A stretch of 60,090 nucleotides of DNA. Source: Acidovorax sp. Leaf191. Lineage in GTDB: Bacteria > Pseudomonadota > Gammaproteobacteria > Burkholderiales > Burkholderiaceae_C. How positions within the stretch are numbered: position 1 is the stretch's first letter; every line of letters starts with the position of its first letter. A model generated the notes under the pieces. That model had not been told where the DNA came from and did not search any database. It saw only the letters and a program-made list of their open reading frames with translations. The stretch lies in NCBI RefSeq assembly GCF_001424425.1, contig NZ_LMPT01000001.1, positions 1,200-61,289 of the forward strand, read 5' to 3'. Made by a program: the position numbers and the translations under genes. Positions 27,781 through 36,220 of the stretch are shown piece after piece.

Positions 27781-28332
27781 AGATTGGTGGGCCTGACTGC
27801 CCTGTGTCAGGTTCAAGCCATTTCACGAACTGCCGATCCATCTAATTGATAGATATATTCGGCAAAGCCCGGTATTCGAATTTCAATCGCATATTGGGCC
27901 ATTCGCGCTCAAGGGGCGTTCAATGGGTGACCCCCACAGCAATGCCCAATAGCATTTGCACCCCGCCCTAGCACTACAACGCCGAGCAGCATATTTAGTC
28001 GAATAGTTAATATTTTATTAAATTGCAGTCGATCGGCAACTGAGCATTCGAGACATGCTACGAACAAAAATAAACCATGCAGATATATTTGCATGGTTTA
28101 TTTTTTGCAACTAGCCGCTTCACTCCGATCGTCTTTCAATCGATTCCTCAGCCCACTGCTAAATCAGCGGTGTGCCTGAGCGACGACAGTCATATCCAGA
28201 ATTTTGCTACAGCCAATTGTGCGACCCAATTTATCAACTGCGCGTCAAACGCCTTCAGCATGGACTATCAAAGTTGGACAAAAATAGACCAACTAATATC
28301 ATGACTGCGAAGGTATTATTTCATACGAAATC
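27781..28332. other. 552-bp AT-rich gap
   Basis: No convincing gene. Base composition drops sharply after about 27840 and stays low to about 29000. A strong bidirectional hairpin lies at 28066-28105. Short frames starting on both sides of that palindrome share the same first residues merely because the DNA is symmetric. The rest may hold the promoter of the lysozyme-like gene or decayed remnants. Confidence 0.5.
28066..28105. terminator. Bidirectional intrinsic terminator
   Basis: A 16-bp perfect stem aaaaataaaccatgca (28066-28081) and tgcatggtttattttt (28090-28105) with an eight-base loop gatatatt. The A-tract on one side and T-tract on the other allow termination in both directions. It marks the left part of the AT-rich island. 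Confidence 0.7.
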
Positions 28333-28785
28333 ATGGCCCTAATGATTCGCGTCGCGCAAGCACACCTAACAACACGATTACATATATTCTTAATTCGCAT
28401 GACTCATGACCACCTGCATACGCACCGGCCTCTAAAGACGGCACGACACAAGTGGAAAGCGAAATCCCCTAGCATTGTGTCGCTACATGTGCAAATGGCA
28501 CTGAAAGAAGCCATGGAGAAAGAAAATATAGCAGTAACGGATTTCGATGATTTGCTATGGATCATGGCGCAAGAATCGGGAGGTGTTGTTGGAGTGCGCA
28601 ATGGATCATCGACAGCGAGAGGACTTTTTCAACTCCTGATGGCACAATATCCGTTAAACCCCAACGGAGAAAAATCTTTTGGCAACGCAGTGGAAGAATG
28701 CCAAGGGGGCATCCACTATATATATGGACGCTATCATTCATCACAGAAGGCAAAAGCGTTTTGGGAAAAGCACCATTGGTACTAA
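28333..28785 (+). CDS. Lysozyme-like (SLT-type) protein, AT-rich
   Basis: A 150-residue protein. From about residue 48 it resembles a transglycosylase/lysozyme fold: the likely catalytic Glu in WIMAQESGG, then SSTARGLFQLL (the AxGLxQ element) and a C-terminal IHYIYGRYHSSQKAKAFWEKHHWY that matches the end of such domains. No clear signal peptide; the N terminus is His-rich. It may be an orphan toxin domain or a cell-wall hydrolase. It is AT-rich, unlike the chromosome. Its stop is one base from the next start. Not a close match to a family I can name with certainty. Confidence 0.6.
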   Translation: MALMIRVAQAHLTTRLHIFLIRMTHDHLHTHRPLKTARHKWKAKSPSIVSLHVQMALKEAMEKENIAVTDFDDLLWIMAQESGGVVGVRNGSSTARGLFQLLMAQYPLNPNGEKSFGNAVEECQGGIHYIYGRYHSSQKAKAFWEKHHWY

Positions 28786-28786
28786 A

Positions 28787-29257
28787 ATGAAAACAAATCC
28801 GCAATCTCTTTGCATTGCATTAATCATTTTTTCAACCTCTGCTTCTGCTGCCGACCACTCTCACCCCATCAGCTTCGACACATACAAGGTAGGCGTTGCA
28901 ACTAAAAAAAGCACAGTACTGCCGAAATTAACTTCCGCTGACGCTACTCAGTACATCTCTCAACTTAAATCCGCAGCAAGACAACCCATCAATTTTGCAG
29001 GGCACTATATCTTGGCTACGTGGGGCTGCGGTTCTGGTTGTGTGATGGGCGGTGCAATCGACACCGTGACGGGGCGTGTGGTGATGCTGCCGTTCACTGT
29101 ATCCAATTGGCCGCTCCAAGTCGTGGAACCCCTCGCTTTTCGGAAAGGCAGTGCTCTTCTCATTGTTCAAGGGAGCAGGAATGAGCAAGGGTCTGGCACC
29201 CACTATTATCAGTTTGATGGTTCTAAATTCAATTTATTGAAGACCGTTAACCATTAA
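28787..29257 (+). CDS. Periplasmic protein with WGCGSGC motif
   Basis: A 156-residue protein with a signal peptide (residues 1-21, ending SASA). The core INFAGHYILATWGCGSGCVM matches, from memory, a widespread uncharacterised periplasmic family; the two cysteines could pair. The start at 28787 lies one base after the lysozyme-like stop, so the two are coupled. Being periplasmic and linked to a peptidoglycan-type hydrolase it could be an immunity protein, but that is inference. The first third is AT-rich; the second half is closer to the chromosomal average. Confidence 0.7.
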   Translation: MKTNPQSLCIALIIFSTSASAADHSHPISFDTYKVGVATKKSTVLPKLTSADATQYISQLKSAARQPINFAGHYILATWGCGSGCVMGGAIDTVTGRVVMLPFTVSNWPLQVVEPLAFRKGSALLIVQGSRNEQGSGTHYYQFDGSKFNLLKTVNH

Positions 29258-29437
29258 CGCTATCTAGCCTCGCGCAGCGCTTCCGCTACATCAGCGGGCT
29301 GCGGCCATCAACGCGCCAACGATGGGTTGCAGCTCCGAACTTGAACAATTCGGCCCAGAAGCTGCGCCATGGTCGTGCTGCCATGCTTGTCAGGGCCAAG
29401 AAGCGCCACCGCCATGCTGAGCGCTAATAATGGCCGG

Positions 29438-30847
29438 ATGACCTCATCATCCTCTTCGCCTCAGCCACCCCGCCCCCGCATCGTCATCATCGGCTGCGGC
29501 TTCGGCGGCCTGGAAGCCGCCCGCGCGCTGCGCGGTGCCGCGGTGGATGTGACCCTGATCGACAAGACCAACCACCACCTTTTCCAGCCCCTGCTGTACC
29601 AGGTGGCCACGGCCGGGCTGTCGGCACCGGCCATTGCGGCGCCCATCCGACATCTGTTTCGGCAGCAGCCCAATGTCACCACCTTGCTCGGCGAGGTCAC
29701 GCGCATCGATGTGGCGGCGCGCGCGGTGCACCTGAAGGAAGGCGGGCACCCGTCGGAGCCTTTGCACTACGACCACCTCATCGTGGCTGCTGGCGCCACG
29801 CACAGCTACTTTGGCCAGGACGCGTGGGCCACGCATGCGCCGGGGCTCAAGACGCTGGACGATGCCTTCGAGATTCGCCGCCGCATCCTGCTGGCGTTCG
29901 AAGCCGCCGAGAAGGAGCCCGACCCCGCGCGCCGCGCCGACTGGCTCAACTTCGTGGTGGTGGGCGCCGGGCCCACCGGTGTGGAGATGGCGGGCACGCT
30001 GGCCGAGATCGCCAACCACACGCTGCCCGGCGAGTTTCGCCATATCGACCCCGCCAGCGCCAGGATCATCCTGCTCGAAGGCGGCGCCCGGGTGCTGCAG
30101 GCCATGCCCGAGGCGCTGAGTCAACGCGCGAAGGAGCAACTGGAGAAGCTGGGCGTGGAGGTGCGGCTGCAGGCCCGTGTCACGGCCATTGATGCTGAAG
30201 GTTTGATGGTGGAATCGCCTGCTACCGCTGGTTCAGCAGGCGCCAACAGCTATCAAATCAAGAGCAAATGCATTGTTTGGGCTGCGGGGGTGGCGGCCTC
30301 GCCGCTGGGGCGGCACCTGGCCGAAGCCACCGGCTGCACCACCGACCGCGCAGGCCGCGTGGTGGTGGCGCCCGACCTGTCGCTGCCCGGCCACCCGGAG
30401 ATCAGCGTGATCGGCGACCTGGCCTCGGCCCAAAGCCATGCGCCCGGGCACGAGCCGAAGCCGGTGCCCGGCGTGTCGCCCGGGGCCAAGCAGATGGGCC
30501 GCGCCGCGGCGGCCAACATCCTGCGGCGGCTCGGTGGCCACCCCACGCAGCCGTTTTGCTACAGCGACTACGGCAACCTGGCGACCATCGGCCGCAACTC
30601 GGCGGTGGTGGACCTCACCTCGCCCGCGGGGCCGGTGCGGTTTTCGGGCTACTTCGCGTGGCTGTTCTGGCTGTTTGCGCACGTGTACTTTTTGATCGGC
30701 TTTCGCAACCGGCTGGTCGTGCTGATGGACTGGGCCTGGGCGTACTGGAGCTTCGCGCGCTATGCGCGGGTGGTGACGGGGATCGAGGGGCAACCGTCCG
30801 TGGCCGCAGCGCCGGTATCCAAAACCCCCGACAAGGCCCAACCGTAG
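29438..30847 (+). CDS. NADH dehydrogenase type II-like FAD oxidoreductase
   Basis: A 469-residue flavoprotein. The FAD motif IVIIGCGFGGLEAARAL is at residues about 12-28 and a second nucleotide motif VVVGAGPTGVEMAGTLAEI near 170. TNHHLFQPLLYQVATAGLS is typical of NDH-2. A hydrophobic C terminus (WLFWLFAHVYFLIGFRNRL, near residue 410) would attach it to the inner membrane. It would pass electrons from NADH to quinone without pumping protons. A family 2 repeat is inserted in frame at 30218-30270. The start at 29438 is preferred; 29414 is possible. Confidence 0.92.
   Translation: MTSSSSSPQPPRPRIVIIGCGFGGLEAARALRGAAVDVTLIDKTNHHLFQPLLYQVATAGLSAPAIAAPIRHLFRQQPNVTTLLGEVTRIDVAARAVHLKEGGHPSEPLHYDHLIVAAGATHSYFGQDAWATHAPGLKTLDDAFEIRRRILLAFEAAEKEPDPARRADWLNFVVVGAGPTGVEMAGTLAEIANHTLPGEFRHIDPASARIILLEGGARVLQAMPEALSQRAKEQLEKLGVEVRLQARVTAIDAEGLMVESPATAGSAGANSYQIKSKCIVWAAGVAASPLGRHLAEATGCTTDRAGRVVVAPDLSLPGHPEISVIGDLASAQSHAPGHEPKPVPGVSPGAKQMGRAAAANILRRLGGHPTQPFCYSDYGNLATIGRNSAVVDLTSPAGPVRFSGYFAWLFWLFAHVYFLIGFRNRLVVLMDWAWAYWSFARYARVVTGIEGQPSVAAAPVSKTPDKAQP
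30218..30270 (-). repeat. Dispersed repeat family 2, copy 5, inside the NDH-2-like gene
   Basis: Reads cctgctaccgctggttcagc, aggcgccaacagctatcaaa, then tcaagagcaa. It encodes SPATAGSAGANSYQIKSK between two conserved parts of the enzyme and keeps the frame open. Confidence 0.75.
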
Positions 30848-30923
30848 GGCACGGACGCCGCAGTACCGCAGCGGGGCGGCGTCTTCCCGCCCCGCCTGCA
30901 CGCCGGCGTTCCCAGAACCGGCT

Positions 30924-31706
30924 TCAGCCGCGCGCCCCGGCAGCGCCCTGCGGGCCCCGCAGGTGCGCGATCAGGTCCTCCAGCCGGAGCTTGCTGGCCA
31001 TCTTGTGCCGCAGGGTCTTGAGCTCTGCCATCACGGCTTGCAACTCACCGGGTGTCGGCTGCAGCGGCCTGAGGCATTGGGCCAGCACCGGCACCACCTC
31101 GCGCCGCATGAACCGCCCGCCCGCCAGCACCATCTGCACGATCACGAGCAGCACGCCCAGGGCCATGAACACCAGCACGGCCAGGTCGGACGAGTCGGGA
31201 GACACCTTGTGCACAAGGGCGGGCCCGGCGATCATCAAGCCCAGCGCGACCAGCGCCGAGATACCGACCTCCTTGTCGAAATGGGTGGAGGCAAAACGCT
31301 TTTCGACCTTGGGCGACAGCAGCAAAAACGGGCTGCGGATCAGCGCCTTGCGGTCATCGGCATGCAGGGCGCGGGGGTCTTCGCGCAGCTGCCGCTCCAG
31401 GTCCAGCCGTTCTTTCCAGGCCTGCTCCAGGTTCGGGAAGGTCTGCCGCGCCAGCTCGGGCAAAGACGCCGGTTGGGACGCCACCGCCGCGTAGTGGGTG
31501 GGCTCGGCGTTGAACGCGGTGCCGCACCGCGCACAGGTGCGCTCGTAGCCCACCAGTTCGCCCTGGCTCACGGTGATGTAGTAGACGTGCCCCGCCGAGC
31601 CCAGGCGCCGCAGCACGAAGGGCCGCGGCTTGCGGCAGATAGGGCAGAAATCGGCCACATGGCCGAGTTTTCGGTAGACGAGCTTCTTCCCCCAGACGAT
31701 GAACAT
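30924..31706 (-). CDS. Zinc-ribbon membrane protein, function unknown
   Basis: A 260-residue protein. The start at 31706 (MFIVWGKKLVYRKLG) has AGAGGGG upstream; a longer frame looks like shadow. An N-terminal zinc ribbon is formed by CPICRKP and CARCG about 40 residues apart. Two hydrophobic segments (near residues 145-165 and 175-195) follow, and the C terminus is helical and basic. It is convergent with the NDH-2-like gene. Family not recognised. Confidence 0.75.
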   Translation of the reverse strand: MFIVWGKKLVYRKLGHVADFCPICRKPRPFVLRRLGSAGHVYYITVSQGELVGYERTCARCGTAFNAEPTHYAAVASQPASLPELARQTFPNLEQAWKERLDLERQLREDPRALHADDRKALIRSPFLLLSPKVEKRFASTHFDKEVGISALVALGLMIAGPALVHKVSPDSSDLAVLVFMALGVLLVIVQMVLAGGRFMRREVVPVLAQCLRPLQPTPGELQAVMAELKTLRHKMASKLRLEDLIAHLRGPQGAAGARG

Positions 31707-31942
31707 GGGAACCCCTCTCGGTGTGTTGTGTGATTTTTGGGAAACGGGAAGCCGCATGGTACGCACTGCGGCTGCCAAGGCACCGGGGGATGCGCCTGGG
31801 AATGCGTCCCTGTTTCCATCACGCAACGCAGTGCCGTGCTCGCCCGCCTGGAATCCTCTCGAACGAAAGGCGGTGTACACACAGACCACCATGGCCCGCA
31901 CAGCAGGGTGGCCCCACGGGGCCGCGCCTCACGGCGGCGGCA

Positions 31943-32629
31943 TCAGGGCCGGACGTCGGCCACCTGCTCCAGCCATTGGGACAGCTCTTGCGCCACTTGC
32001 GTCGATGCATCCGACAGCGCGGCCACGCCGCCTGCGGCGTCGGCGCTGCGGGCGGGGGTGCGCACGATGAACACGCGCTGGCCACGCAGCACCTCGCCCG
32101 CCAAGGCGAGGTCCACCACCGTGGCGCGCAGGCGCACCACGCCGGCACTGTCGGTGGCGCTGGTGAACACGTGGCTGAACTCCTCCAGCTCCACACGCAG
32201 CACCGACGGCAGGCGGCTGCCCTGGGCCGGGTCGCGCGCCTGGGCGGCGGCGTCGTCGGCCTTGAGGATGGCGCGGCGCTGGCCCAGCTGCTCGCGCAGG
32301 CGCTGCTGCACCAACTGCGCGGGCGGCTGACTCCAGCGGGCCTGGCTGTAGGGGCGCAGCTGCTGTGTGTCGGCGTACATCAGGCGGTAGAGCACGGCGT
32401 TGCTGCCTTCGGGCAGGCCGGGCGCGTCCACGTCGGCCAGGGCCAGTGGCGGCAGTGGCGCGCGCCGGTCGGTGGGCACCGGGGCCAGCGCGCCGGGGCC
32501 GAAGTCGTACAGCACGGGCCGTGCGGGCGGCGTGGGCAGGGCCGAGCAGCCAGCCAGCAGGATCAGGCCCAGAACGGCGCTCGCACCGGACAGATAAGCG
32601 CGGCCAGCTATGCTTTTGATAGTCTTCAT
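31943..32629 (-). CDS. ABC transport auxiliary lipoprotein (PqiC/MlaC-side component)
   Basis: A 228-residue lipoprotein: signal peptide with lipobox LLAGC (Cys near residue 28), then the family pattern PVLYDFGPGAL and RPYSQARWSQPPAQLVQQRL. Such proteins accompany MCE-type lipid transporters and act at the outer membrane side. The ATG at 32629 has GAGGAA five bases upstream; the in-frame ATG at 32635 is too close to that site. It is the last gene of the permease-ATPase-MCE-lipoprotein operon. The first codons are part of a family 2 repeat. Confidence 0.9.
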   Translation of the reverse strand: MKTIKSIAGRAYLSGASAVLGLILLAGCSALPTPPARPVLYDFGPGALAPVPTDRRAPLPPLALADVDAPGLPEGSNAVLYRLMYADTQQLRPYSQARWSQPPAQLVQQRLREQLGQRRAILKADDAAAQARDPAQGSRLPSVLRVELEEFSHVFTSATDSAGVVRLRATVVDLALAGEVLRGQRVFIVRTPARSADAAGGVAALSDASTQVAQELSQWLEQVADVRP

Positions 32630-32632
32630 TTG
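32585..32632 (-). repeat. Dispersed repeat family 2, copy 6, inside the lipoprotein signal-peptide codons
   Basis: On the minus strand: ACTATCAAAAGCATAGCTGG, CCGCGCTTATCTGTCC, then GGTGCGAGC. It covers the ATG and encodes about the first 15 residues of the signal peptide. More diverged than copies 2 and 3. Confidence 0.6.
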
Positions 32633-32700
32633 CATTCCTCAGAGATCCATTTCGGCGGCATCGCCACACGCTTCACGACCGGCGCTGCCGGGATACCAGC

Positions 32701-32782
32701 GCACCCGTGGCACCGGCTTCCCCAGGCCACCGGCTGCGCCCCCCTTCGGGGGGAAAGCGCCGCAGGCGAGGCTCAGGGGGGG
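32701..32782 (-). repeat. Stop-proximal repeat family 1, copy E (supplies the MCE stop codon)
   Basis: It has gcacccgtggcaccggcttc, ccaggccaccggc, a cccccttcgggggg hairpin, and gccgcaggcgaggctcaggg. The MCE gene's stop (32773-32775) is the TGA in the repeat's CCCCCTGAG; the last codons (SPP) also come from it. Confidence 0.9.
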
Positions 32783-33738
32783 CTGAACCCCGCTTCACCC
32801 GGGCCGGGCGGTACGCGCCCCGAGCCGTAGATGAAGAGTTGCGGGTTGTCCGACACGCCGCCGGCAGTGCGGCTCAGCTGCCGTGCAGCGCGCGAGGTGT
32901 CGTCGGCCGCGCGGTTCAGGCGTGGCAGCGTGGTGGTGCTGAACTGGTCGGCCGCGCGCGCCAGCGATTGCGTGCCGATCGTGATCTGGTCGATGGGCCC
33001 GCCGTCCGCGCCCAGGCGCTGGGTGGTCTTGCTCACGTCGGCCGCCAGCGACGACACGCTGGCACCGGCCTGCTGCAGCGACTGCAGGGCCTTGCGCGCG
33101 TCGTTGGCCAGGGGCGGTATGGACGCCAGGGCGGGGTCCAGGCGCTGGGCCACGGTGGCATCGAGCCGCTGGGTCAGCGTGTTGACGCTGCCGGCGGCCA
33201 GCGCGATGTTGCCGATGGCCTCGGAGAGCTTTTGCTGGTTGCTGTCCGACAGGATCTGGTTCACGCGGCGCGTGGCTTCTTCGACCTGGCTCAGGATGGC
33301 GGGGGCTTGTTCGGCCAGCTTGCCGAACGGTGACGCCTTGATGGGCAGGCGCGGCAGGCCGCTCGGGCCCGGGGGCAACTCGGGGTAGGGCTTTTCAGCG
33401 TCGTCCAGCAGGATGTGGGCCAGGCCCGTGACGCCCTGGTAGCCCAGCACGGCAAAGGTGGTGGGGCTGATGGGCGCCTGCTCGTTGACGGCGATGCGGA
33501 TGAGCACGTTGCCGCTCACCTGCGGGTCGAACCCGATGCGGGTGACCTTGCCGACGGCCACGCCCTTGTAGCGCACTGCGGCCTGGGGCTGCAGGCCGCC
33601 CACGCCGTCCTTGGTGGACAGCTCGAATTGCTCGTAGTTGGCGCTGTCGCGCGTGAGCCAGATGGCCAGGCCCGCCAGCATGGCGGCCACCACCAGCACG
33701 AAGATGCCTGCGGCAAGCGCGTGGGATTTGTTTTCCAT
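32773..33738 (-). CDS. MCE-family substrate-binding protein (MlaD-like)
   Basis: A 321-residue periplasmic protein anchored by one N-terminal helix (residues 8-28). The MCE domain spans about residues 38-115 (FELSTKDGVGGLQPQAAVRY, GKVTRIGF), followed by a long helical C terminus. MCE proteins form rings that carry phospholipids between membranes. Its ATG overlaps the ATPase stop (TGATG), so translation is coupled. The final residues come from a family 1 repeat. Confidence 0.93.
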   Translation of the reverse strand: MENKSHALAAGIFVLVVAAMLAGLAIWLTRDSANYEQFELSTKDGVGGLQPQAAVRYKGVAVGKVTRIGFDPQVSGNVLIRIAVNEQAPISPTTFAVLGYQGVTGLAHILLDDAEKPYPELPPGPSGLPRLPIKASPFGKLAEQAPAILSQVEEATRRVNQILSDSNQQKLSEAIGNIALAAGSVNTLTQRLDATVAQRLDPALASIPPLANDARKALQSLQQAGASVSSLAADVSKTTQRLGADGGPIDQITIGTQSLARAADQFSTTTLPRLNRAADDTSRAARQLSRTAGGVSDNPQLFIYGSGRVPPGPGEAGFSPP

Positions 33739-34664
33739 CAGGTGTGTTCCTTGTCTGGCTGGGGTGCGGCCGGCTGCGCGGGGCCCTGCGCCAATGCAGG
33801 TGGAGGTGCGGGTTCAGTGAGGGGGGCGGATGCGGATTCGGGTGCGGGGGCCTGCACCGGCGCCATGGCGCGCTGGCCGCGTTCGCCCATGAAGAACTGC
33901 TCGATGAACGGGTGCTTGAAATGCGCCACCTCGTGCGGTGGCCCGGTGACGATGACCTTCTTGTCGGCCAGCACGGCCACGCGGGTGCTGAGGGCGAACA
34001 GGGTGTCCAGGTCGTGCGTGACCATCACCACCGTGAGCCCCAGCGCCGCGCGCAGCTCGCGCAGCAGCGCGCAGAATTCGTCGGAGCTGTTCGGGTCGAG
34101 CCCCGCAGTGGGCTCGTCGAGCAGCAGCAGCGGCGGGTCCATGATGAGCGCACGCGCCAGCGCCACGCGCTTGACCATGCCGCCGGACAGATCGGACGGC
34201 ATGCGGCTCGCGTGCTCTGGCTTGAGGCCCACCATCTGCAGCTTGACCAGCGCCGCGTCGCGCACCAGATCGTGGGGCAGCGTGCCCTGCTCGCGCAGCG
34301 CGAAGGCCACGTTGTCGAGCACGTTGAAGGCCGAGAACAGCGCGCCGTGCTGGAACAGCATGCCCACGCGGCTGGCCGCGCCCTCGCGCCCCATCTCCGA
34401 CGCGGGCCGCCCCAGCACCGTCACCGTGCCGCGCGCCGGCTTGGCCAGGCCCAGTATCTGGCGCAGCAACACCGTCTTGCCCGTGCCCGAGCCGCCTACC
34501 AGCGACAGCATCTCGCCGCGCTGCACGCTGAAGTTCAGGTCCTGGTGCACGGTGAACGCTTCGGTGCCCTTGCCGAAAATGCTCCACAGCCCGCGCACGT
34601 CCACCACCGGCGGCTCGTCCGGCGCCACGGCGATGTGCTCGGGCTTGGCGATGCGTTCAGTCAT
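33738..34664 (-). CDS. ABC transporter ATP-binding protein (MlaF-like)
   Basis: A 308-residue ATPase: Walker A GGSGTGKT, signature LSGGM, Walker B LLLLDEP and the switch His in VMVTHDL. It is of the MlaF type that powers lipid transport with the permease upstream. The Pro/Ala-rich tail of about 45 residues is unusual. The start at 34664 (MTERIAKPEH) has GGGGAG upstream; the frame running further to 34760 reads into a family 1 repeat. Confidence 0.93.
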   Translation of the reverse strand: MTERIAKPEHIAVAPDEPPVVDVRGLWSIFGKGTEAFTVHQDLNFSVQRGEMLSLVGGSGTGKTVLLRQILGLAKPARGTVTVLGRPASEMGREGAASRVGMLFQHGALFSAFNVLDNVAFALREQGTLPHDLVRDAALVKLQMVGLKPEHASRMPSDLSGGMVKRVALARALIMDPPLLLLDEPTAGLDPNSSDEFCALLRELRAALGLTVVMVTHDLDTLFALSTRVAVLADKKVIVTGPPHEVAHFKHPFIEQFFMGERGQRAMAPVQAPAPESASAPLTEPAPPPALAQGPAQPAAPQPDKEHT

Positions 34665-34730
34665 GGCGCCACTCCCCAGATGCGTATGTACCGCCACCCA
34701 ACGCAGCAACTGGCGCGCCCCCATGCCAGT

Positions 34731-34810
34731 GCCACCGTGGAACTGGCTTCGCCAGGCCACGGGTGGCGTCCCCTTTGAGGGGGGATGGAGCGAAACGACA
34801 CAGGGGGGAC
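34731..34810 (-). repeat. Stop-proximal repeat family 1, copy F (behind the MlaE-like gene)
   Basis: A clean copy: gccaccgtggaactggcttc, gccaggccacgggtggcgtc, then cccctttgagggggg and cacagggggg. It starts one base past the permease stop on the minus strand and fills the gap to the ATPase gene. Confidence 0.92.
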
Positions 34811-34811
34811 T

Positions 34812-35939
34812 TCATATACCGATGTTCTTGAAACCGATGGCGAACAGGGCATCCACGATGATCACCATGGTGATCGACGTCACCACGGATGCCGTCGTGC
34901 CTTCGCCCAGGCTCTGGGTGTTGGGCTTGACGCGCAGGCCCCAGTGGCAGCCGATGAGCGCGATGAAGGCGCCGAAGACCACCGACTTGGCCATGGCCAG
35001 CCCCAGGTTGCCCACCTTGACGGCCGCCGGCAGCGCCTGCACGAAGTACGCGGGCGAAATGTCCATGGCCAGGTCGGCCGCCAGCATGCCCCCGGCCAGC
35101 GCGGCCAGCGTGGTCCACAGGCTGATCAGCGGCATGGCGATGGCCAGCGCGATGGTGCGCGGCATCACCAGCCGAAAGCCGTGCGGGATGCCCATCACGC
35201 GCATGGCGTCGAGTTCTTCGGTCACGCGCATCACGCCGATCTGCGCGGTGATGGCCGAGCCCGAGCGGCCCGCCACCAGGATTGCGGCCAGCATGGGCCC
35301 CAGCTCGCGGATCAGCGAGATGCCCAGGATGTTCACGATGAACGACTCGGCCCCGAACTGGCGCAGTTGCAGGCTCATGAGGTAGGCCAGCACCACGCCG
35401 ATCAGAAAGCCCACCAGCGCCGTGATGGGCAGCGCGGTGGCCCCCATGCGGTACAGGTGGCCCGACACATCGCGCCAGGGCCCGCGGCGCGGGTTGCGCG
35501 CCAGGCGGCCCATGTCCAGCACCAGCTGGCCCACCATTTCCAGCATGTGGCGCGCGTGGTTCACGCCATGCAGCACCAGCACGCCCAGCCGGTCCACCTC
35601 TTCGGCCAGCCGCCACGGCTCGCGCGGCGGCTCGGTGCCGGTGGTGAGCTCCGCCACGCGCTCGAGCATGTCGCGCTGGGCGTCGGTGCAGTCCAGCCGC
35701 TCGGGCCAGGCCCGCTGCCAGTGGTTCCACACCAGCTGCGCGCCCACGTGGTCCAGCCATTGCAGCGGCGTCAGGTCCCAGCCCAGGTCAGGCGCGGCGG
35801 GGTTGGATTGCAGTTGCCCCGAGACGGCCGCCCACTGCCTGCGGGTGCCCAGCTCGGCAGCACCCCAGCGCCCGTGCAGTTGCGCACACGCGCCCTGGGG
35901 CGTGTCTGCGCGAACGATGCGGGGTGCTGGGTCGGTCAT
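34812..35939 (-). CDS. MlaE-family permease with N-terminal STAS-like domain
   Basis: A 375-residue protein. Residues 1-110 resemble a STAS domain (the MlaB part), and the rest is an MlaE permease with about five helices (LPITALVGFLIGVVLAYLMS, then ELGPMLAAILVAGRSGSAI and a GIPHGFRLVMPR region). Fusion of STAS and permease is known in this family. It is the first gene of the four-gene lipid-transport operon. The start at 35939 (MTDPAPRIVR) or 35981 cannot be settled since neither has a good ribosome site. Confidence 0.92.
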   Translation of the reverse strand: MTDPAPRIVRADTPQGACAQLHGRWGAAELGTRRQWAAVSGQLQSNPAAPDLGWDLTPLQWLDHVGAQLVWNHWQRAWPERLDCTDAQRDMLERVAELTTGTEPPREPWRLAEEVDRLGVLVLHGVNHARHMLEMVGQLVLDMGRLARNPRRGPWRDVSGHLYRMGATALPITALVGFLIGVVLAYLMSLQLRQFGAESFIVNILGISLIRELGPMLAAILVAGRSGSAITAQIGVMRVTEELDAMRVMGIPHGFRLVMPRTIALAIAMPLISLWTTLAALAGGMLAADLAMDISPAYFVQALPAAVKVGNLGLAMAKSVVFGAFIALIGCHWGLRVKPNTQSLGEGTTASVVTSITMVIIVDALFAIGFKNIGI

Positions 35940-36067
35940 GGACTGGGCGGCGCGGCCGCCATGGGATGAGAGAGGCTGCATGGTAGCGGAGGCGCGCCAC
36001 CGCAGCGCGTAGGATTTACGCCCGCCGAAGGCAGGGCTGCAGGCCTTCCGCGCGTGAAATTAATATC

Positions 36068-36126
36068 AAACAGCCCCCTACCGCTGGACCTTAAAGCGCC
36101 ACCAGCTATTAAAACAATAGCAATAG
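36068..36126 (-). repeat. Dispersed repeat family 2, copy 7
   Basis: Intergenic copy: aacagccccctaccgctgga, ccttaaagcgccaccagcta, then ttaaaacaatagcaat. It sits in the divergent gap between the lipid-transport operon and the GMC oxidoreductase gene. Confidence 0.8.
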
Positions 36127-36220
36127 GCAGGACCCCTATCGACAGGGCATGTGCGATCCGCACAATGGCGCACCGACCCACCCTGCCAGCACCGCTGCCC
36201 CGATCCGATCTGCCCTGCCC

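Noticed and set aside
27909..28304. Two short divergent ORFs both starting MQIYLHGLF
   Set aside because: The identical starts result from the palindrome at 28066-28105; neither has a ribosome binding site or continued similarity.
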